Below are positions 14,817-23,355 of a stretch of DNA of 64,000 nucleotides, piece by piece. Both the position numbers and the translations under genes were made by a program. Numbering within the stretch: position 1 is the first letter of the stretch; every line of letters starts with the position of its first letter. The notes under the pieces are model-generated. The model was not told the origin of the DNA. It saw only the letters and a program-made list of their open reading frames with translations, and did no database searches. The DNA comes from Cellulomonas sp. NS3 (GTDB taxonomy: Bacteria; Actinomycetota; Actinomycetes; Actinomycetales; Cellulomonadaceae), in assembly GCF_024757985.1 (NCBI RefSeq), contig NZ_CP103289.1, positions 992,001 to 1,056,000 on the forward strand, given 5' to 3'.

Positions 14817-16169
14817 TCAGCGGCCGGCGGCGGCCTGCTCGGCGGTCGCGTTCGACTCGTCGAGCAGCGACTGGATCTTGGGCTGCGTCTCGGCGAGGTA
14901 GTCGGCGGCCGTCTGCTGGCCGTCGATCACGGGCTGGATGTTCGTCCACAGCTCGTCGTACCACTGCGCGCCGTACGTGTAGGCCGCGGGCATCGCGCGC
15001 CCGTAGTCCTTCACGATGTCCAGGAACTCCTGGCGGTTGGCGGGCTCGGCGTCGGGCGCCGCGGCCCACTCCTCCGCCATGTCGACGAGGTTCGGGACCT
15101 GGATCCCGGCGTCGACGAGCGTCTGCTGAGCAGCGGCGTCGGCCGAGAGATAGGTCACGAGCTTGACGGCGTCGTCGGGCAGCTTCGTCGTGTTGGACAC
15201 GCCGATGCCGAGCGAACCGATCCACGTGGCGGACTCACCGGTCTCGCCGGCGGGCCAGGGGATGAGGTCGTAGTCGAAGTCGAGCTCGTTGTAGACGCTG
15301 ACGTCCCACGGGCCGACGGGGAAGAAGGCGATCTCGCCGGCCATCCACCGCTGGTAGGTGTCGAGCGTCGCGGCCTCGGAGGCCGACGGCGTGACGCCGT
15401 GCACGTTGGTGAGGTCGGCGAACCACTGGAGGGCCTCGGCGAACTCAGGGGTGTCGACGGTGACCTCGGTGCGGTCCTCGTTCGTCCAGTCCGCGCCGTT
15501 GCTCCACACGAGCGACTGCAGGTTCCACTGGACGTTGAGGCCGGTGCCCCACTGGTCGAGGGCGCCGTCGCCGTCGGTGTCCTTGGTCAGCTGCTTGGTG
15601 ACGTCGACGAACTGGTCGAGCGTGTAGGGCACGTCGGGGTCGGGCAGGGGGATGCCGTTCGCCTCGAGCATCGTCTTGTTGTAGCCGAACGCGAACGGGC
15701 CGACGTCCTTGGGCAGGCCGTAGAGCGCGCCGTCGGGCGTGCCCTGGAGCTCGCCGTCGAAGCGGTAGGAGTCGACGCCGTAGTCCCACATGTTGTCGAG
15801 GTCGACGCCGCTGGCCTCGACCTCCTCGGTGATGTCCATGAGGACGCCGGAGGAGACGTACGACTGCAGGTTGGCCTGCTCGATGTAGAAGACGTCGGGC
15901 ACCTTGTTGCCGGCGACCGCGGCCTGGAGCTTGGTGGAGTACTGGTCCGCGTCGGTCACGATCATGTCGACCTCGACGCCGGTGTCCGCGGTGAACTTCT
16001 TGATCGCCGTCTCGTAGGCCGTCTTCTCGTCGGGGCCCCCGCGGAACATGAACGTGAGCTTCTTCTCGCCGTCGTCCGCGCCGCCGCCGCCGCTGCTGCA
16101 CGCGGTGAGGGCGAGCGTGCCGGCCAGAGCCGCGCACACGGACAAGGACAGGAGCCTCGTCTTCTTCAT
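14817..16169 (-). CDS. Extracellular sugar-binding lipoprotein of the ABC importer
   Basis: A 450-residue family 1 solute-binding protein. The start at [10 protein letters not shown] gives a proper signal peptide ending in the lipobox LTAC (C24); the ATG at 16193 in the same frame would spoil it, and GGGAGG lies before the chosen ATG. The mature protein shows the two-lobe binding-protein pattern ([25 protein letters not shown]). [12 protein letters not shown] (from residue 197) is a calcium-loop-like motif that is frequent in this protein family. It is anchored to the outer face of the membrane and would deliver arabinan fragments to the two permeases. First gene of a five-gene operon under the operator cluster at 16267-16299. 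Confidence 0.92.
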   Translation of the reverse strand: MKKTRLLSLSVCAALAGTLALTACSSGGGGADDGEKKLTFMFRGGPDEKTAYETAIKKFTADTGVEVDMIVTDADQYSTKLQAAVAGNKVPDVFYIEQANLQSYVSSGVLMDITEEVEASGVDLDNMWDYGVDSYRFDGELQGTPDGALYGLPKDVGPFAFGYNKTMLEANGIPLPDPDVPYTLDQFVDVTKQLTKDTDGDGALDQWGTGLNVQWNLQSLVWSNGADWTNEDRTEVTVDTPEFAEALQWFADLTNVHGVTPSASEAATLDTYQRWMAGEIAFFPVGPWDVSVYNELDFDYDLIPWPAGETGESATWIGSLGIGVSNTTKLPDDAVKLVTYLSADAAAQQTLVDAGIQVPNLVDMAEEWAAAPDAEPANRQEFLDIVKDYGRAMPAAYTYGAQWYDELWTNIQPVIDGQQTAADYLAETQPKIQSLLDESNATAEQAAAGR

Positions 16170-16266
16170 CTGTGCCTGCCTCCCATATCCCAAGGATCTG
16201 CGAGGTCACCACTTCGCGACCGGCGCGGGGCCGGTCAGGGTCGTCGTTGACCTCACTGCTCGTCGA

Positions 16267-16299
16267 CGTTGTGTACAACGTCGTTCTACAACGTTGCAC
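16267..16299 (-). promoter_or_regulatory. Cluster of LacI-type half-sites before the ABC operon
   Basis: CTACAACGTTGCAC (16286-16299) matches the left half of the two full operators and most of the right half. GTACAACGTCGTTC (16273-16286) is a second, overlapping match, and CGTTGT (16267-16272) is an inverted half-site. The spaced ACAACG/CGTTGT repeats over 33 bp suggest two adjacent dimers or a tandem site about 100-120 bases upstream of the binding-protein start. The -10 and -35 elements cannot be placed with confidence. Confidence 0.6.
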
Positions 16300-16494
16300 A
16301 ACATGGCACGTTCCCGACCGGGTGGTCAAGCCACGATCGGGTAACGGTACGTCGGGGCGCGTGCCGCACCGGGCGACGTCCGCCCTGCGCCCGCTGTCCG
16401 TCCACGGCGTGAGTCGCCGGGGCCCGTGGTCGGCTCGATCCCGCTCCACCCCTCGGGTCGCTTGACCGGGGCGGGCGCGGTGGGCATGATGCGT

Positions 16495-16508
16495 CTACAA
16501 CGATGTAG
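16495..16508 (+). promoter_or_regulatory. LacI-type operator before GH27
   Basis: CTACAACGATGTAG differs from the palindromic site at 6446-6459 by a single base. It lies 29 bases before the GH27 ATG, in the position of the transcription start region, and would repress the GH27-GH51-GH43 unit. Confidence 0.72.
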
Positions 16509-16537
16509 AACACGAACCCGCGAAGGAGCTGGTCGTC

Positions 16538-17848
16538 ATGGCGCTGCTGGCGCCCACCCCACCCATGGGCTGGAACAGCTGGGACTGCTACGGGACCACG
16601 GTCACCGAGGACGAGGTGCTCGCCAACGCGCGCTTCCTCGCCGAGCACCTGCTGCCGACCGGCTGGGACACGGTGGTCGTCGACATCGCCTGGTACGACC
16701 CGACCGCGCGCGCGCACGGGTACAACGCCGGGGCGCCGCTCGCGCTCGACGCGCACGGGCGCCAGCTCCCCGCCGAGAACCGCTTCCCGTCCGCCGCCGG
16801 CGGGCACGGGTTCCGGCCGCTCGCCGACGCCGTGCACGCGCTCGACCTCCGCTTCGGCGTGCACGTCATGCGGGGCATCCCGCGCCTCGCCGTCGAGCGC
16901 GACCTGCCCGTGCACGGCACCACGTGGACCGCGCGGGACGCCGCCGACACGACCTCGACGTGCGCGTGGAACCCCGACAACTACGGGCTCGACCACGACC
17001 ACCCGGCGGCGCAGGCCTACCTCGACGGGCAGGTCGCGCAGCTCGCCGACTGGGGCGTCGACCTCGTCAAGGTCGACGACATGCTCGCGCCCTACCACTC
17101 CCGGGCGATCGAGGCCTGGGCGACGGCGATCGAGCGGAGCGGGCGCGACATCGTCCTGTCCCTCTCGCCCGGCACGCACCTGTCCATCGCGCACCTCGAC
17201 CACCTGCGCGGCCGCGCACAGATGTGGCGGGTCTCCGACGACCTGTGGGACCGCTGGGAGGACGTGCACGCCCAGCTCACGCGTCTCGCCCGGTGGGCCC
17301 CGCACCAGCGCCCCGGCGCGTGGGCCGACGCCGACATGCTGCCCCTCGGGCGCATCGGCATCCGCGCCGAGCGCGGCGAGGACCGCCAGAGCCGGCTCAC
17401 GCTCGACGAGCAGCGCGCGCTCCTGACCCTCTGGGTCATGGCGCGCTCGCCGCTCATGATGGGCGGCGACCTGCCGACGAGCGACCCCGCGACGGTCGCG
17501 CTGCTCGCGAACCCCGCCGTCGGGCACGTGCTGCGCACGGGGCAGGACGGCCGCGAGCTCCTGCGCGAGGACCTCGGCGACGGCGAGCTCGTCGTGTGGT
17601 CCGCGCACGCCCCGACGACCCGCACACGCTACGTCGCGGTGTTCTGGACCGGGGACGCCGCGCGGCGGCACACCCTGCCGCTGACCTCCGTCGTCGGGCA
17701 CCCGTCCGCTCCCACGACGTGGACGGTGCGCGACCTGTGGGACCTCGGCGACCGCGAGGACCCGCACCCGACCTGCGCCGCCGACGGCGACCTGGACCTC
17801 GACCTGCCCCCGCACGGTGTGCGCTGGCTCGCGCTCGACGCGGCCTGA
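16538..17848 (+). CDS. GH27 glycosidase, probable beta-L-arabinopyranosidase
   Basis: A 436-residue (beta/alpha)8 enzyme of family 27 opening with PTPPMGWNSWDCYG. The nucleophile is D180 in DLVKVDDM and the acid/base is D234 or D235 in WRVSDDLW. Classical alpha-galactosidases have Asp-Asp-x-Trp at the sugar-binding strand, but here it reads VVVDIAWYDP (D49, I50). The Asp to Ile change is the one reported to set Streptomyces avermitilis SaArap27A as a beta-L-arabinopyranosidase, since L-arabinopyranose lacks the C6 hydroxymethyl that the second Asp binds. There is no signal peptide, so it is cytoplasmic. GAAGGAG precedes the ATG. Its place between a LacI operator and a GH51 gene supports an arabinose-releasing role. 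Alternative: an alpha-galactosidase with altered active site. Confidence 0.85.
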   Translation: MALLAPTPPMGWNSWDCYGTTVTEDEVLANARFLAEHLLPTGWDTVVVDIAWYDPTARAHGYNAGAPLALDAHGRQLPAENRFPSAAGGHGFRPLADAVHALDLRFGVHVMRGIPRLAVERDLPVHGTTWTARDAADTTSTCAWNPDNYGLDHDHPAAQAYLDGQVAQLADWGVDLVKVDDMLAPYHSRAIEAWATAIERSGRDIVLSLSPGTHLSIAHLDHLRGRAQMWRVSDDLWDRWEDVHAQLTRLARWAPHQRPGAWADADMLPLGRIGIRAERGEDRQSRLTLDEQRALLTLWVMARSPLMMGGDLPTSDPATVALLANPAVGHVLRTGQDGRELLREDLGDGELVVWSAHAPTTRTRYVAVFWTGDAARRHTLPLTSVVGHPSAPTTWTVRDLWDLGDREDPHPTCAADGDLDLDLPPHGVRWLALDAA

Positions 17849-17930
17849 CGCCCCGGCACCCACCGGGCGCGACCTCCCGCCCGCGCACCCACCGACGCAC
17901 GCACGACCACCGTCCGACAAGGAGCAACGC

Positions 17931-19442
17931 ATGCTGCCCGTCTCGCTGACCGTCGACCCCGCCTTCCGGGTCGGCCCCGTCCGGCGCCGGACCTTCGGGT
18001 CCTTCGTCGAGCACCTGGGCCGGTGCGTCTACACCGGCATCCACGACCCCGAGCACCCGACCGCCGACGAGGACGGGTTCCGCGGCGACGTCATCGAGCT
18101 CACGCGCGAGCTCGGCATCTCGACGGTGCGCTATCCCGGCGGCAACTTCGTGTCCGGGTACCGCTGGGAGGACGGCATCGGCCCGCGCGACCAGCGCCCG
18201 ACGCGCCTCGACGTCGCCTGGCACTCCTCGGACCCGAACCTCGTGGGCGTCGACGAGTTCATGCGCTGGACCACGAAGTCCGGCACCGAGGCGATGATGG
18301 CCGTCAACCTCGGCACGCGCGGGATCCAGGAGGCCATGGACCTGCTCGAGTACTGCAACGTCCCCGGCGGCACGCGCCTGTCGGACCTGCGGCGGGCCAA
18401 CGGCGCAGCCGACCCGTACCGCGTGAAGATGTGGTGCCTCGGCAACGAGATGGACGGGCCGTGGCAGCTCGGGCAGATGTCCGCGTACGAGTACGGGCGG
18501 CTCGCGGCGCGCACCGCGGCGGGCATGCGGATGATCGACCCGGGCATCGAGCTCGTCGCGTGCGGCTCGTCGGGCGTCGTCATGCCGACGTTCGGCGAGT
18601 GGGAGCGCATCGTCCTGCAGGAGGCGTACGAGCAGGTCGACTACATCTCGGCCCACGCGTACTACTGGGAGGAGGACGGCGACCTCGGGTCGTTCCTCGC
18701 GAGCGCGGTCGACATGGACCACTTCGTGGAGTCCGTGACCGCGACCGCCGACTCGGTGCGTGCGCACAAGAAGGTCGCCAAGCGTGTGCACATCTCGTTC
18801 GACGAGTGGAACGTCTGGTACCAGGACCGCGCGGAGTCCCGCCCGCCCACCGGCGACGACTGGCCCGTCGCCCCCGTGCTGCTCGAGGACCGGTACAACG
18901 TCGCCGACGCCGTCGTGGTCGGCAACCTGCTCATCTCGCTGCTGCGGCACACCGACCGGGTGCACGCCGCGAGCCTCGCGCAGCTCGTCAACGCGATCGC
19001 GCCGATCATGACCGAGCCCGGCGGCCGGTCCTGGCGACAGACGATCTTCCACCCGTTCGCCCAGGCGTCGGCGTTCGCGTCGGGCGAGGTGCTCCGGGTC
19101 GCGATCGAGGCCCCGACCTACGAGACCGCGAAGTTCGGCGACGTGCCCGTGGCCGACGCCGTCGCCACGTGGGACGCCGAGACCGGCGCGCTCGCGCTGT
19201 TCGCGGTCAACCGCTCGACGACCGACACCGTCGAGCTCACGGTCGACGTGCGCTCGCTGCCCGGGCTGAGCAGGGTCGTGGACGCGACGTCGCTGTCGAA
19301 CCCCGACCACACGTGGCAGGCCACGGCCGACGACGCGACGAGCGTCCTGCCGCGCAGCAACCCGAGCGTCAAGCTCGACTCCGGCACGCTGACCGTCGAG
19401 GTGCCGCCGGTGTCGTGGAACACCGTCCGGCTGGGGATCTGA
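17931..19442 (+). CDS. abfA: GH51 alpha-L-arabinofuranosidase
   Basis: A 503-residue retaining arabinofuranosidase with the family's usual length. The catalytic barrel has the acid/base E173 in CLGNEMDGPWQ and the nucleophile E292 in ISFDEWNVW; a C-terminal beta-sandwich follows from about residue 390. The ATG at 17931 has AAGGAG nine bases upstream; a longer in-frame reading from 17817 is unlikely because it would be Pro-rich and lack a binding site. No signal peptide: it releases L-arabinose from short arabinan or arabinoxylan fragments in the cytoplasm. It is 82 bases after GH27 and overlaps the next gene by one base. Confidence 0.95.
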   Translation: MLPVSLTVDPAFRVGPVRRRTFGSFVEHLGRCVYTGIHDPEHPTADEDGFRGDVIELTRELGISTVRYPGGNFVSGYRWEDGIGPRDQRPTRLDVAWHSSDPNLVGVDEFMRWTTKSGTEAMMAVNLGTRGIQEAMDLLEYCNVPGGTRLSDLRRANGAADPYRVKMWCLGNEMDGPWQLGQMSAYEYGRLAARTAAGMRMIDPGIELVACGSSGVVMPTFGEWERIVLQEAYEQVDYISAHAYYWEEDGDLGSFLASAVDMDHFVESVTATADSVRAHKKVAKRVHISFDEWNVWYQDRAESRPPTGDDWPVAPVLLEDRYNVADAVVVGNLLISLLRHTDRVHAASLAQLVNAIAPIMTEPGGRSWRQTIFHPFAQASAFASGEVLRVAIEAPTYETAKFGDVPVADAVATWDAETGALALFAVNRSTTDTVELTVDVRSLPGLSRVVDATSLSNPDHTWQATADDATSVLPRSNPSVKLDSGTLTVEVPPVSWNTVRLGI

Positions 19443-20554
19443 TGGCACGGCACGGGCGTGGACCCGCCCGGGGCGCGCTCCGACGTGCCGGGGCCGCCGC
19501 GGTGGCGTGCGCGCTCGCCGCCGGTCTCGCCGCGTGCACCGCGGACGACGGGGCCGCGCCCGTGCCGACCCCGACCGGCCCGGCGGCGACCGAGCTCGCG
19601 CTCTCGGGCGACCTGCGCACGCACGACCCCGCGCTCGTCGTCGGCGAGGACGGCGAGCCCTGGTACGTGTTCTCGACGGGTGACCAGCGCGTCGGGCTCG
19701 GCTCGATCCAGGTCCGCACGTCGCCCGACGGTCGCGAGTGGACCGAGGCCGGCACCGTCTGGACGGCCTCGACCCGGCCCGAGTGGGTCTACGAGCAGAT
19801 CCCGGGCGTCACCAACTTCTGGGCGCCCGAGCTCGTCGAGAACGACGGCACCTGGTACCTGTACTACTCGGCGTCGACGTTCGGCTCGAACCGCTCGCTC
19901 ATCGGCCTGTACACGAGCACGACGCTCGACCCGTCCGACCCGGCGTACGCCTGGGTCGACCAGGGCGAGGTCTGGCGCTCGACGCCCGGGGAGACCGACT
20001 ACAACGCGATCGACGCGGGCATCGTCGAGGACGCCGACGGGACGCCGTGGATGGCGTTCGGGTCGTTCTGGGGCGGGATCCAGCTCGTCGAGCTGTCCTG
20101 GCCGAGCGGCAAGCCCGCCGACCCCGCCGCCGAGGCCGTGACGATCGCGTCGCGCCGCGGCCAGCCCAACGCGATCGAGGCGCCGTACCTCGTGGCCCGC
20201 GACGGGTGGTTCTACCTGTTCGTGTCCCGCGACGCGTGCTGCCAGGGCACCGACTCGACGTACAACATGGCGGTCGGCCGGTCCCGCGAGGTCACCGGGC
20301 CCTACGTCGACCGCGAGGGCGTCCCCCTGCTCGAGGACGGCGGGACCCCGCTGCTCGCGACGCGCGGGGACCGGGTCGGCCCCGGCGGGCAGTCCCTCTC
20401 GGCGGGGCACCTCGCGTTCCACTACTACGACGCGGGCCTCGGCGGGGACTTCCGGCTGGCGATCCGCGAGCTCGCGTGGGACGACGACGGCTGGCCCGTC
20501 GCGACGACCGCCGAGGAGCAGGCGGCGGACGCCGCGGGCGCCGACGAGGGGTGA
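19442..20554 (+). CDS. Surface GH43 endo-arabinanase lipoprotein
   Basis: A 370-residue protein whose ATG shares one base with the GH51 stop (TGATG). The signal peptide ends in LAAC (C32), so it is exported and lipid-anchored. The five-bladed propeller carries D62 in RTHDPALV (base), D191 in YNAIDAG and E246 in NAIEAPYL (acid). FWAPELV, STFGSNRSLIG and FGSFWGGIQ closely match alpha-1,5-L-arabinanases. It would be the outward-facing enzyme that cuts arabinan into fragments for the ABC importer, the extracellular counterpart of the GH43 encoded at 11554. An acidic Ala-rich tail ends the protein. Confidence 0.9.
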   Translation: MARHGRGPARGALRRAGAAAVACALAAGLAACTADDGAAPVPTPTGPAATELALSGDLRTHDPALVVGEDGEPWYVFSTGDQRVGLGSIQVRTSPDGREWTEAGTVWTASTRPEWVYEQIPGVTNFWAPELVENDGTWYLYYSASTFGSNRSLIGLYTSTTLDPSDPAYAWVDQGEVWRSTPGETDYNAIDAGIVEDADGTPWMAFGSFWGGIQLVELSWPSGKPADPAAEAVTIASRRGQPNAIEAPYLVARDGWFYLFVSRDACCQGTDSTYNMAVGRSREVTGPYVDREGVPLLEDGGTPLLATRGDRVGPGGQSLSAGHLAFHYYDAGLGGDFRLAIRELAWDDDGWPVATTAEEQAADAAGADEG

Positions 20555-20579
20555 GGGTGGTGGACGGGGGTGCGGTGGC

Positions 20580-20840
20580 TCAGCAGCCGGCGCCGCCCCC
20601 GTCGCCGCCACCACCCATGCCGCCACCGCCGAAGTCGCCGCCGCCCCAGCCCGAGCTGGAGTCGCCCGACGTGCCGTACCAGGCGCCCGCCCCCGCGCCG
20701 CCGACCCAGGTCGCGTCGCGCGTCGCCCAGCCGGAACGCCGTCGGCTGCCTCCGGTGCGGTTCCCGCGCGACACGGCGGCCCCGATCACGGACACCAGCA
20801 CGACCGCACCGACGAACACGAGAAACAGCGTGATCTCCAT
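20580..20840 (-). CDS. Small membrane protein with Gly-rich, Cys-ended tail
   Basis: An 86-residue protein with one N-terminal membrane segment (ITLFLVFVGAVVLVSVIGAAV), a basic stretch and a tail of Gly runs ending GGGGDGGGAGC. GGAGGGAG before the ATG is a good ribosome binding site. Proteins of this shape, with a Gly-rich tail and a terminal Cys, recur in actinobacteria; I know no function. It converges on the GH43 lipoprotein with only 25 bases between stops. Confidence 0.6.
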   Translation of the reverse strand: MEITLFLVFVGAVVLVSVIGAAVSRGNRTGGSRRRSGWATRDATWVGGAGAGAWYGTSGDSSSGWGGGDFGGGGMGGGGDGGGAGC

Positions 20841-20908
20841 GACCGCTCCCTCCGTCCCGGCAGGACGTCCGGCCCGGGGGACCGGCGCGACCGCGGCACC
20901 GTCGCCGC

Positions 20909-20942
20909 CCGGGGAGCGTCTCCCCGGTGTGCGAGAAGGCTA
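20909..20942 (-). promoter_or_regulatory. Promoter with hairpin at the predicted 5' end of the small membrane protein mRNA
   Basis: A minus-strand TAGCCT (20942-20937) could be the -10. Just downstream an inverted repeat, CCGGGGAG / CTCCCCGG with a 3-base loop (20909-20927), would form a hairpin at or near the 5' end of the transcript, about 70 bases before the start codon. Confidence 0.35.
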
Positions 20943-21086
20943 GGGCCGCGGGAGCGCGGCGTCGAGGGTCCGGAGGCGGCCGCCCCGCCCGGTCCCGACC
21001 CGCACGGCGTGGAGCCGGACGGTCGCGGCCCGCAGGTGACCGGGCGACGCGGCGCGGGCGTCAGGGCCGACGACCATACTGACGGC

Positions 21087-21779
21087 ATGGTCGAGGTCAT
21101 CACCCTGCTCACCGCCGTGGTCAGCGCCGCCGCCGCGGCGGTGAGCGCGTGGGTCGCGGTCGCGCAGTGGCGCGCGAGCAGGGCGGCGCGCGCTGCCCAG
21201 GGGTCCGGCGGCGACACGGTCACCGGCACCGGCACGGTCACCGGTACCGGGCTGCCGGGCGACCGACCGGGCGCGACGTCCGGCGCGGGACACGGCGGGG
21301 GAGCGAGCGCCCGGCCCGGCGAGCTGCCGGACGGTCCCGGTGCCACCGGACGTCCCGGGCAGCCGGAGACCACGGAGCCGGTCGGGTCGCGTCCGTCGAC
21401 CGACTGGGTCGTGCCGCGCTCCGTCGACGAGCCCGGTGGGCCCGACCGGCCGACGCCGGCGCTCGCACCGGCGCCGTCCCGCACGCTCGCGGTCGCCTCC
21501 GGTGTCGCCGCCGTGTGCCTGGCGCTCACCGCGGTCGCGCTCGTCGGCTACGCCCGGGAGCAGGCGGACGGCGCGGCCGGCGACGGCCTCGCGGGGTCGG
21601 TCCTCAGCGTCGCGATGCTCCTCAGCGTGTGCGGTACGGGGCTCGCCACGTGGGTCATCGTGACCCGCCGGTCGCGCACCGCGCAGGACCAGCGCCGTGC
21701 GGCGCTCGCCTTCGCGGGCTCGCTCGCGCCATGGATCGCGCTCACGGTCGTCGACCTGGTCGGCGGGCTCGCGGGCTGA
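21087..21779 (+). CDS. Uncharacterised three-helix membrane protein
   Basis: A 230-residue protein with an N-terminal hydrophobic helix (ITLLTAVVSAAAAAVSAWVAV), then a long Gly/Pro/Thr-rich linker (about residues 35-130) and three further hydrophobic stretches in the C-terminal third. Near residue 50 it has a short repeated GTGTVTGTG. It has no ribosome binding site, but CATACT (21075-21080) stands six bases before the ATG, so it may be leaderless. I do not recognise the family. Convergent with the GNAT gene. Confidence 0.55.
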   Translation: MVEVITLLTAVVSAAAAAVSAWVAVAQWRASRAARAAQGSGGDTVTGTGTVTGTGLPGDRPGATSGAGHGGGASARPGELPDGPGATGRPGQPETTEPVGSRPSTDWVVPRSVDEPGGPDRPTPALAPAPSRTLAVASGVAAVCLALTAVALVGYAREQADGAAGDGLAGSVLSVAMLLSVCGTGLATWVIVTRRSRTAQDQRRAALAFAGSLAPWIALTVVDLVGGLAG

Positions 21780-21829
21780 CCCGTGGCGCCGCACGGCCGG
21801 GGCTGGCCGGCGCGGGAGCCCGCGACCCG

Positions 21830-22399
21830 TCAGGTGCCGGCGGTGCCGGTCGCGACCTCGCCGCGCAGCGCGCGCTCGAGCACGAAGTCGTCCTCGAGCC
21901 GGTCACCGACCAGGAACCGCTTGGTCCCGACGACCTCGAACCCGGCCCGTCGGTAGAACGCCTGCGCCCGGAGGTTCAGCTGGTTGACGCCGAGCCACAC
22001 GCCCGCCGCCCCGGTGCGCCGCGCGGCGTCGAGCGTCGCCGCCATGAGCAGCGTCGCGACGCCCTGCCCGTGGTGCCCGGGCAGCACGTAGCACTTCGAG
22101 AGCTCGACGGTCGGGTGCAGGCGGACCGCCGCACGCACGTCCGCGTCGGCGGGCTCGCCCTCGACGAGCATCGTGTAGCCGACGGGCTGCGGGACCGCGT
22201 CGTCGTGCGCGACGAGCAGGGTCCGCGCCGGGTCCGCGAGGTACTCCGCGAACCGCTCGGGGGACAGGACCTGCGCGATGAACGCCTGCTGGGACTCGCG
22301 CGTCGACCCCGGCGGGCACGCGAGCGGAAAGGTGATCGCGGCCAGGGCGGCGAGCGCGTCGGCGTCGCCCGGCACAGCGCGGCGCACGCGCGCGCTCAC
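21830..22399 (-). CDS. GNAT-family N-acetyltransferase
   Basis: A 189-residue acetyltransferase. The acetyl-CoA-binding loop is LPGHHGQGVATLLM (motif A, with the R/Q-x-x-G-x-G/A pattern), preceded by VELSKCYVL and followed by GVWLGVNQLNLRAQAFYRRAGFEVVG (motif B and the typical C-terminal Tyr region). The GTG start overlaps the HAD-phosphatase stop by GTGA, so the two are co-translated. The acceptor is unknown; many such proteins modify small amines or protein N-termini. Confidence 0.82.
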   Translation of the reverse strand: MSARVRRAVPGDADALAALAAITFPLACPPGSTRESQQAFIAQVLSPERFAEYLADPARTLLVAHDDAVPQPVGYTMLVEGEPADADVRAAVRLHPTVELSKCYVLPGHHGQGVATLLMAATLDAARRTGAAGVWLGVNQLNLRAQAFYRRAGFEVVGTKRFLVGDRLEDDFVLERALRGEVATGTAGT

Positions 22400-23319
22400 G
22401 GGCGCACCGCCCGCCGGATCGCCCGGAACACCAGCCCGCCGACCCACGCGACCCCGGCGAGGCTCGCCGCGTTGACGCCGCGCCGCGCGGCTCGCCGCCG
22501 GCCACGGAACTCACGGATCGGCCAGCCGACCTCGCGCGCGTGCCGGCGCAGGCGCCCGTCCGGGTTGATCGCGCACGGGAAGCCGACCTCGGACAGGATC
22601 GGCACGTCGTTCGTCGAGTCGCCGTACGCGTACGACTGCGTGAGGTCCAGCCCGTCGCGCTCCGCGAGCGCCCGCACGGCACTGGCCTTGGCCTCTCCGT
22701 GGAGCAGGTCGCCGACGAGGTAGCCGGTGTAGAAGCCGTCCTTGTGCTCGGCGATCGTGCCGAGCGCACCGGTGACGCCGAGCCGGCGGGCGATGAGCTC
22801 GCCGACCTCGACGGGAGTCGCCGTGACCAGCCACACCTCGTGGCCGGCGGCGATGTGCTCGTCGAGCAGCTTCTGGGTGCCCGGGTAGATCCGCAGGCAG
22901 AGCACCTCGTCGTACACGTCCTCGGCGATGGCGGTCACCTCGGCGACCGAGTGCCCGGTCATGATCGACAGCGCGCGCGAGCGCACCTCGTCGATCTGGC
23001 CGAGGTTCTCCCCGAAGAGCTGGTAGCGGGACTGGTGGAGGCCGAACGAGAGCAGGTCGCGCTTGCGGAAGAACCCGCGGCGGTACAGGCCCACGGCGAG
23101 GTGGAACGCGCTCGCGCCGCGGATGATCGTGTTGTCGACGTCGAAGAACGCGCCGATCCGGGGGCGGGTCCCGGCGTCCACCGCCTCGGCGCCCGCGTCG
23201 GGGGTCGCGGGGTGCGCGCGCCCGGCGGCTCGAGGTGCGGCGTCGGGCGCCGCCACGATGTGCGGGACGACGGCCGCACCGGCGGCGGCGACCTCGTCGG
23301 GCGTTGTCGGCTCGGGCAC
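22396..23319 (-). CDS. HAD-IB family phosphatase (SerB-like)
   Basis: A 307-residue HAD hydrolase. After a ~50-residue flexible N-terminus, FFDVDNTIIRG supplies the nucleophile and acid Asp pair. VTATPVEVGELIARRLG is motif II, and KASAVRALAERDGLD followed by YAYGDSTNDVPILSEVG gives motifs III-IV. This is the IB subclass that includes phosphoserine phosphatase and CicA. The C-terminal ~40 residues are Arg-rich with a short hydrophobic segment, which may hold it at the membrane. The natural phosphoester is unknown. GTG start without ribosome binding site; TACAGT lies six bases upstream. Confidence 0.82.
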   Translation of the reverse strand: MPEPTTPDEVAAAGAAVVPHIVAAPDAAPRAAGRAHPATPDAGAEAVDAGTRPRIGAFFDVDNTIIRGASAFHLAVGLYRRGFFRKRDLLSFGLHQSRYQLFGENLGQIDEVRSRALSIMTGHSVAEVTAIAEDVYDEVLCLRIYPGTQKLLDEHIAAGHEVWLVTATPVEVGELIARRLGVTGALGTIAEHKDGFYTGYLVGDLLHGEAKASAVRALAERDGLDLTQSYAYGDSTNDVPILSEVGFPCAINPDGRLRRHAREVGWPIREFRGRRRAARRGVNAASLAGVAWVGGLVFRAIRRAVRP

Positions 23320-23325
23320 CCCGTC

Positions 23326-23348
23326 ACTGTAACGAGCCGTCCTAGGCT
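23326..23348. promoter_or_regulatory. Compact back-to-back leaderless promoters
   Basis: Minus-strand TACAGT (23331-23326) lies six bases before the HAD GTG, and plus-strand TAGGCT (23343-23348) seven bases before the glutaredoxin-like GTG. Start codons are 36 bases apart, so the two promoters must share their upstream regions. Confidence 0.55.
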
Positions 23349-23355
23349 GGGGGAC

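Larger units (their letters stand above)
16170..16537. promoter_or_regulatory. Divergent regulatory region between the ABC operon and GH27
   Basis: This 368-bp stretch has no gene. It holds the leader and operator cluster of the ABC operon on the left (16267-16299) and the GH27 operator on the right (16495-16508). The middle part (about 16310-16490) shows nothing I can identify. Confidence 0.7.

Noticed and set aside
14982-16169. DTDGDG motif in the sugar-binding lipoprotein as an unusual calcium site
   Set aside because: Similar loops are frequent in this binding-protein family and position 12 of the loop is Gly, so it is not a distinctive finding.
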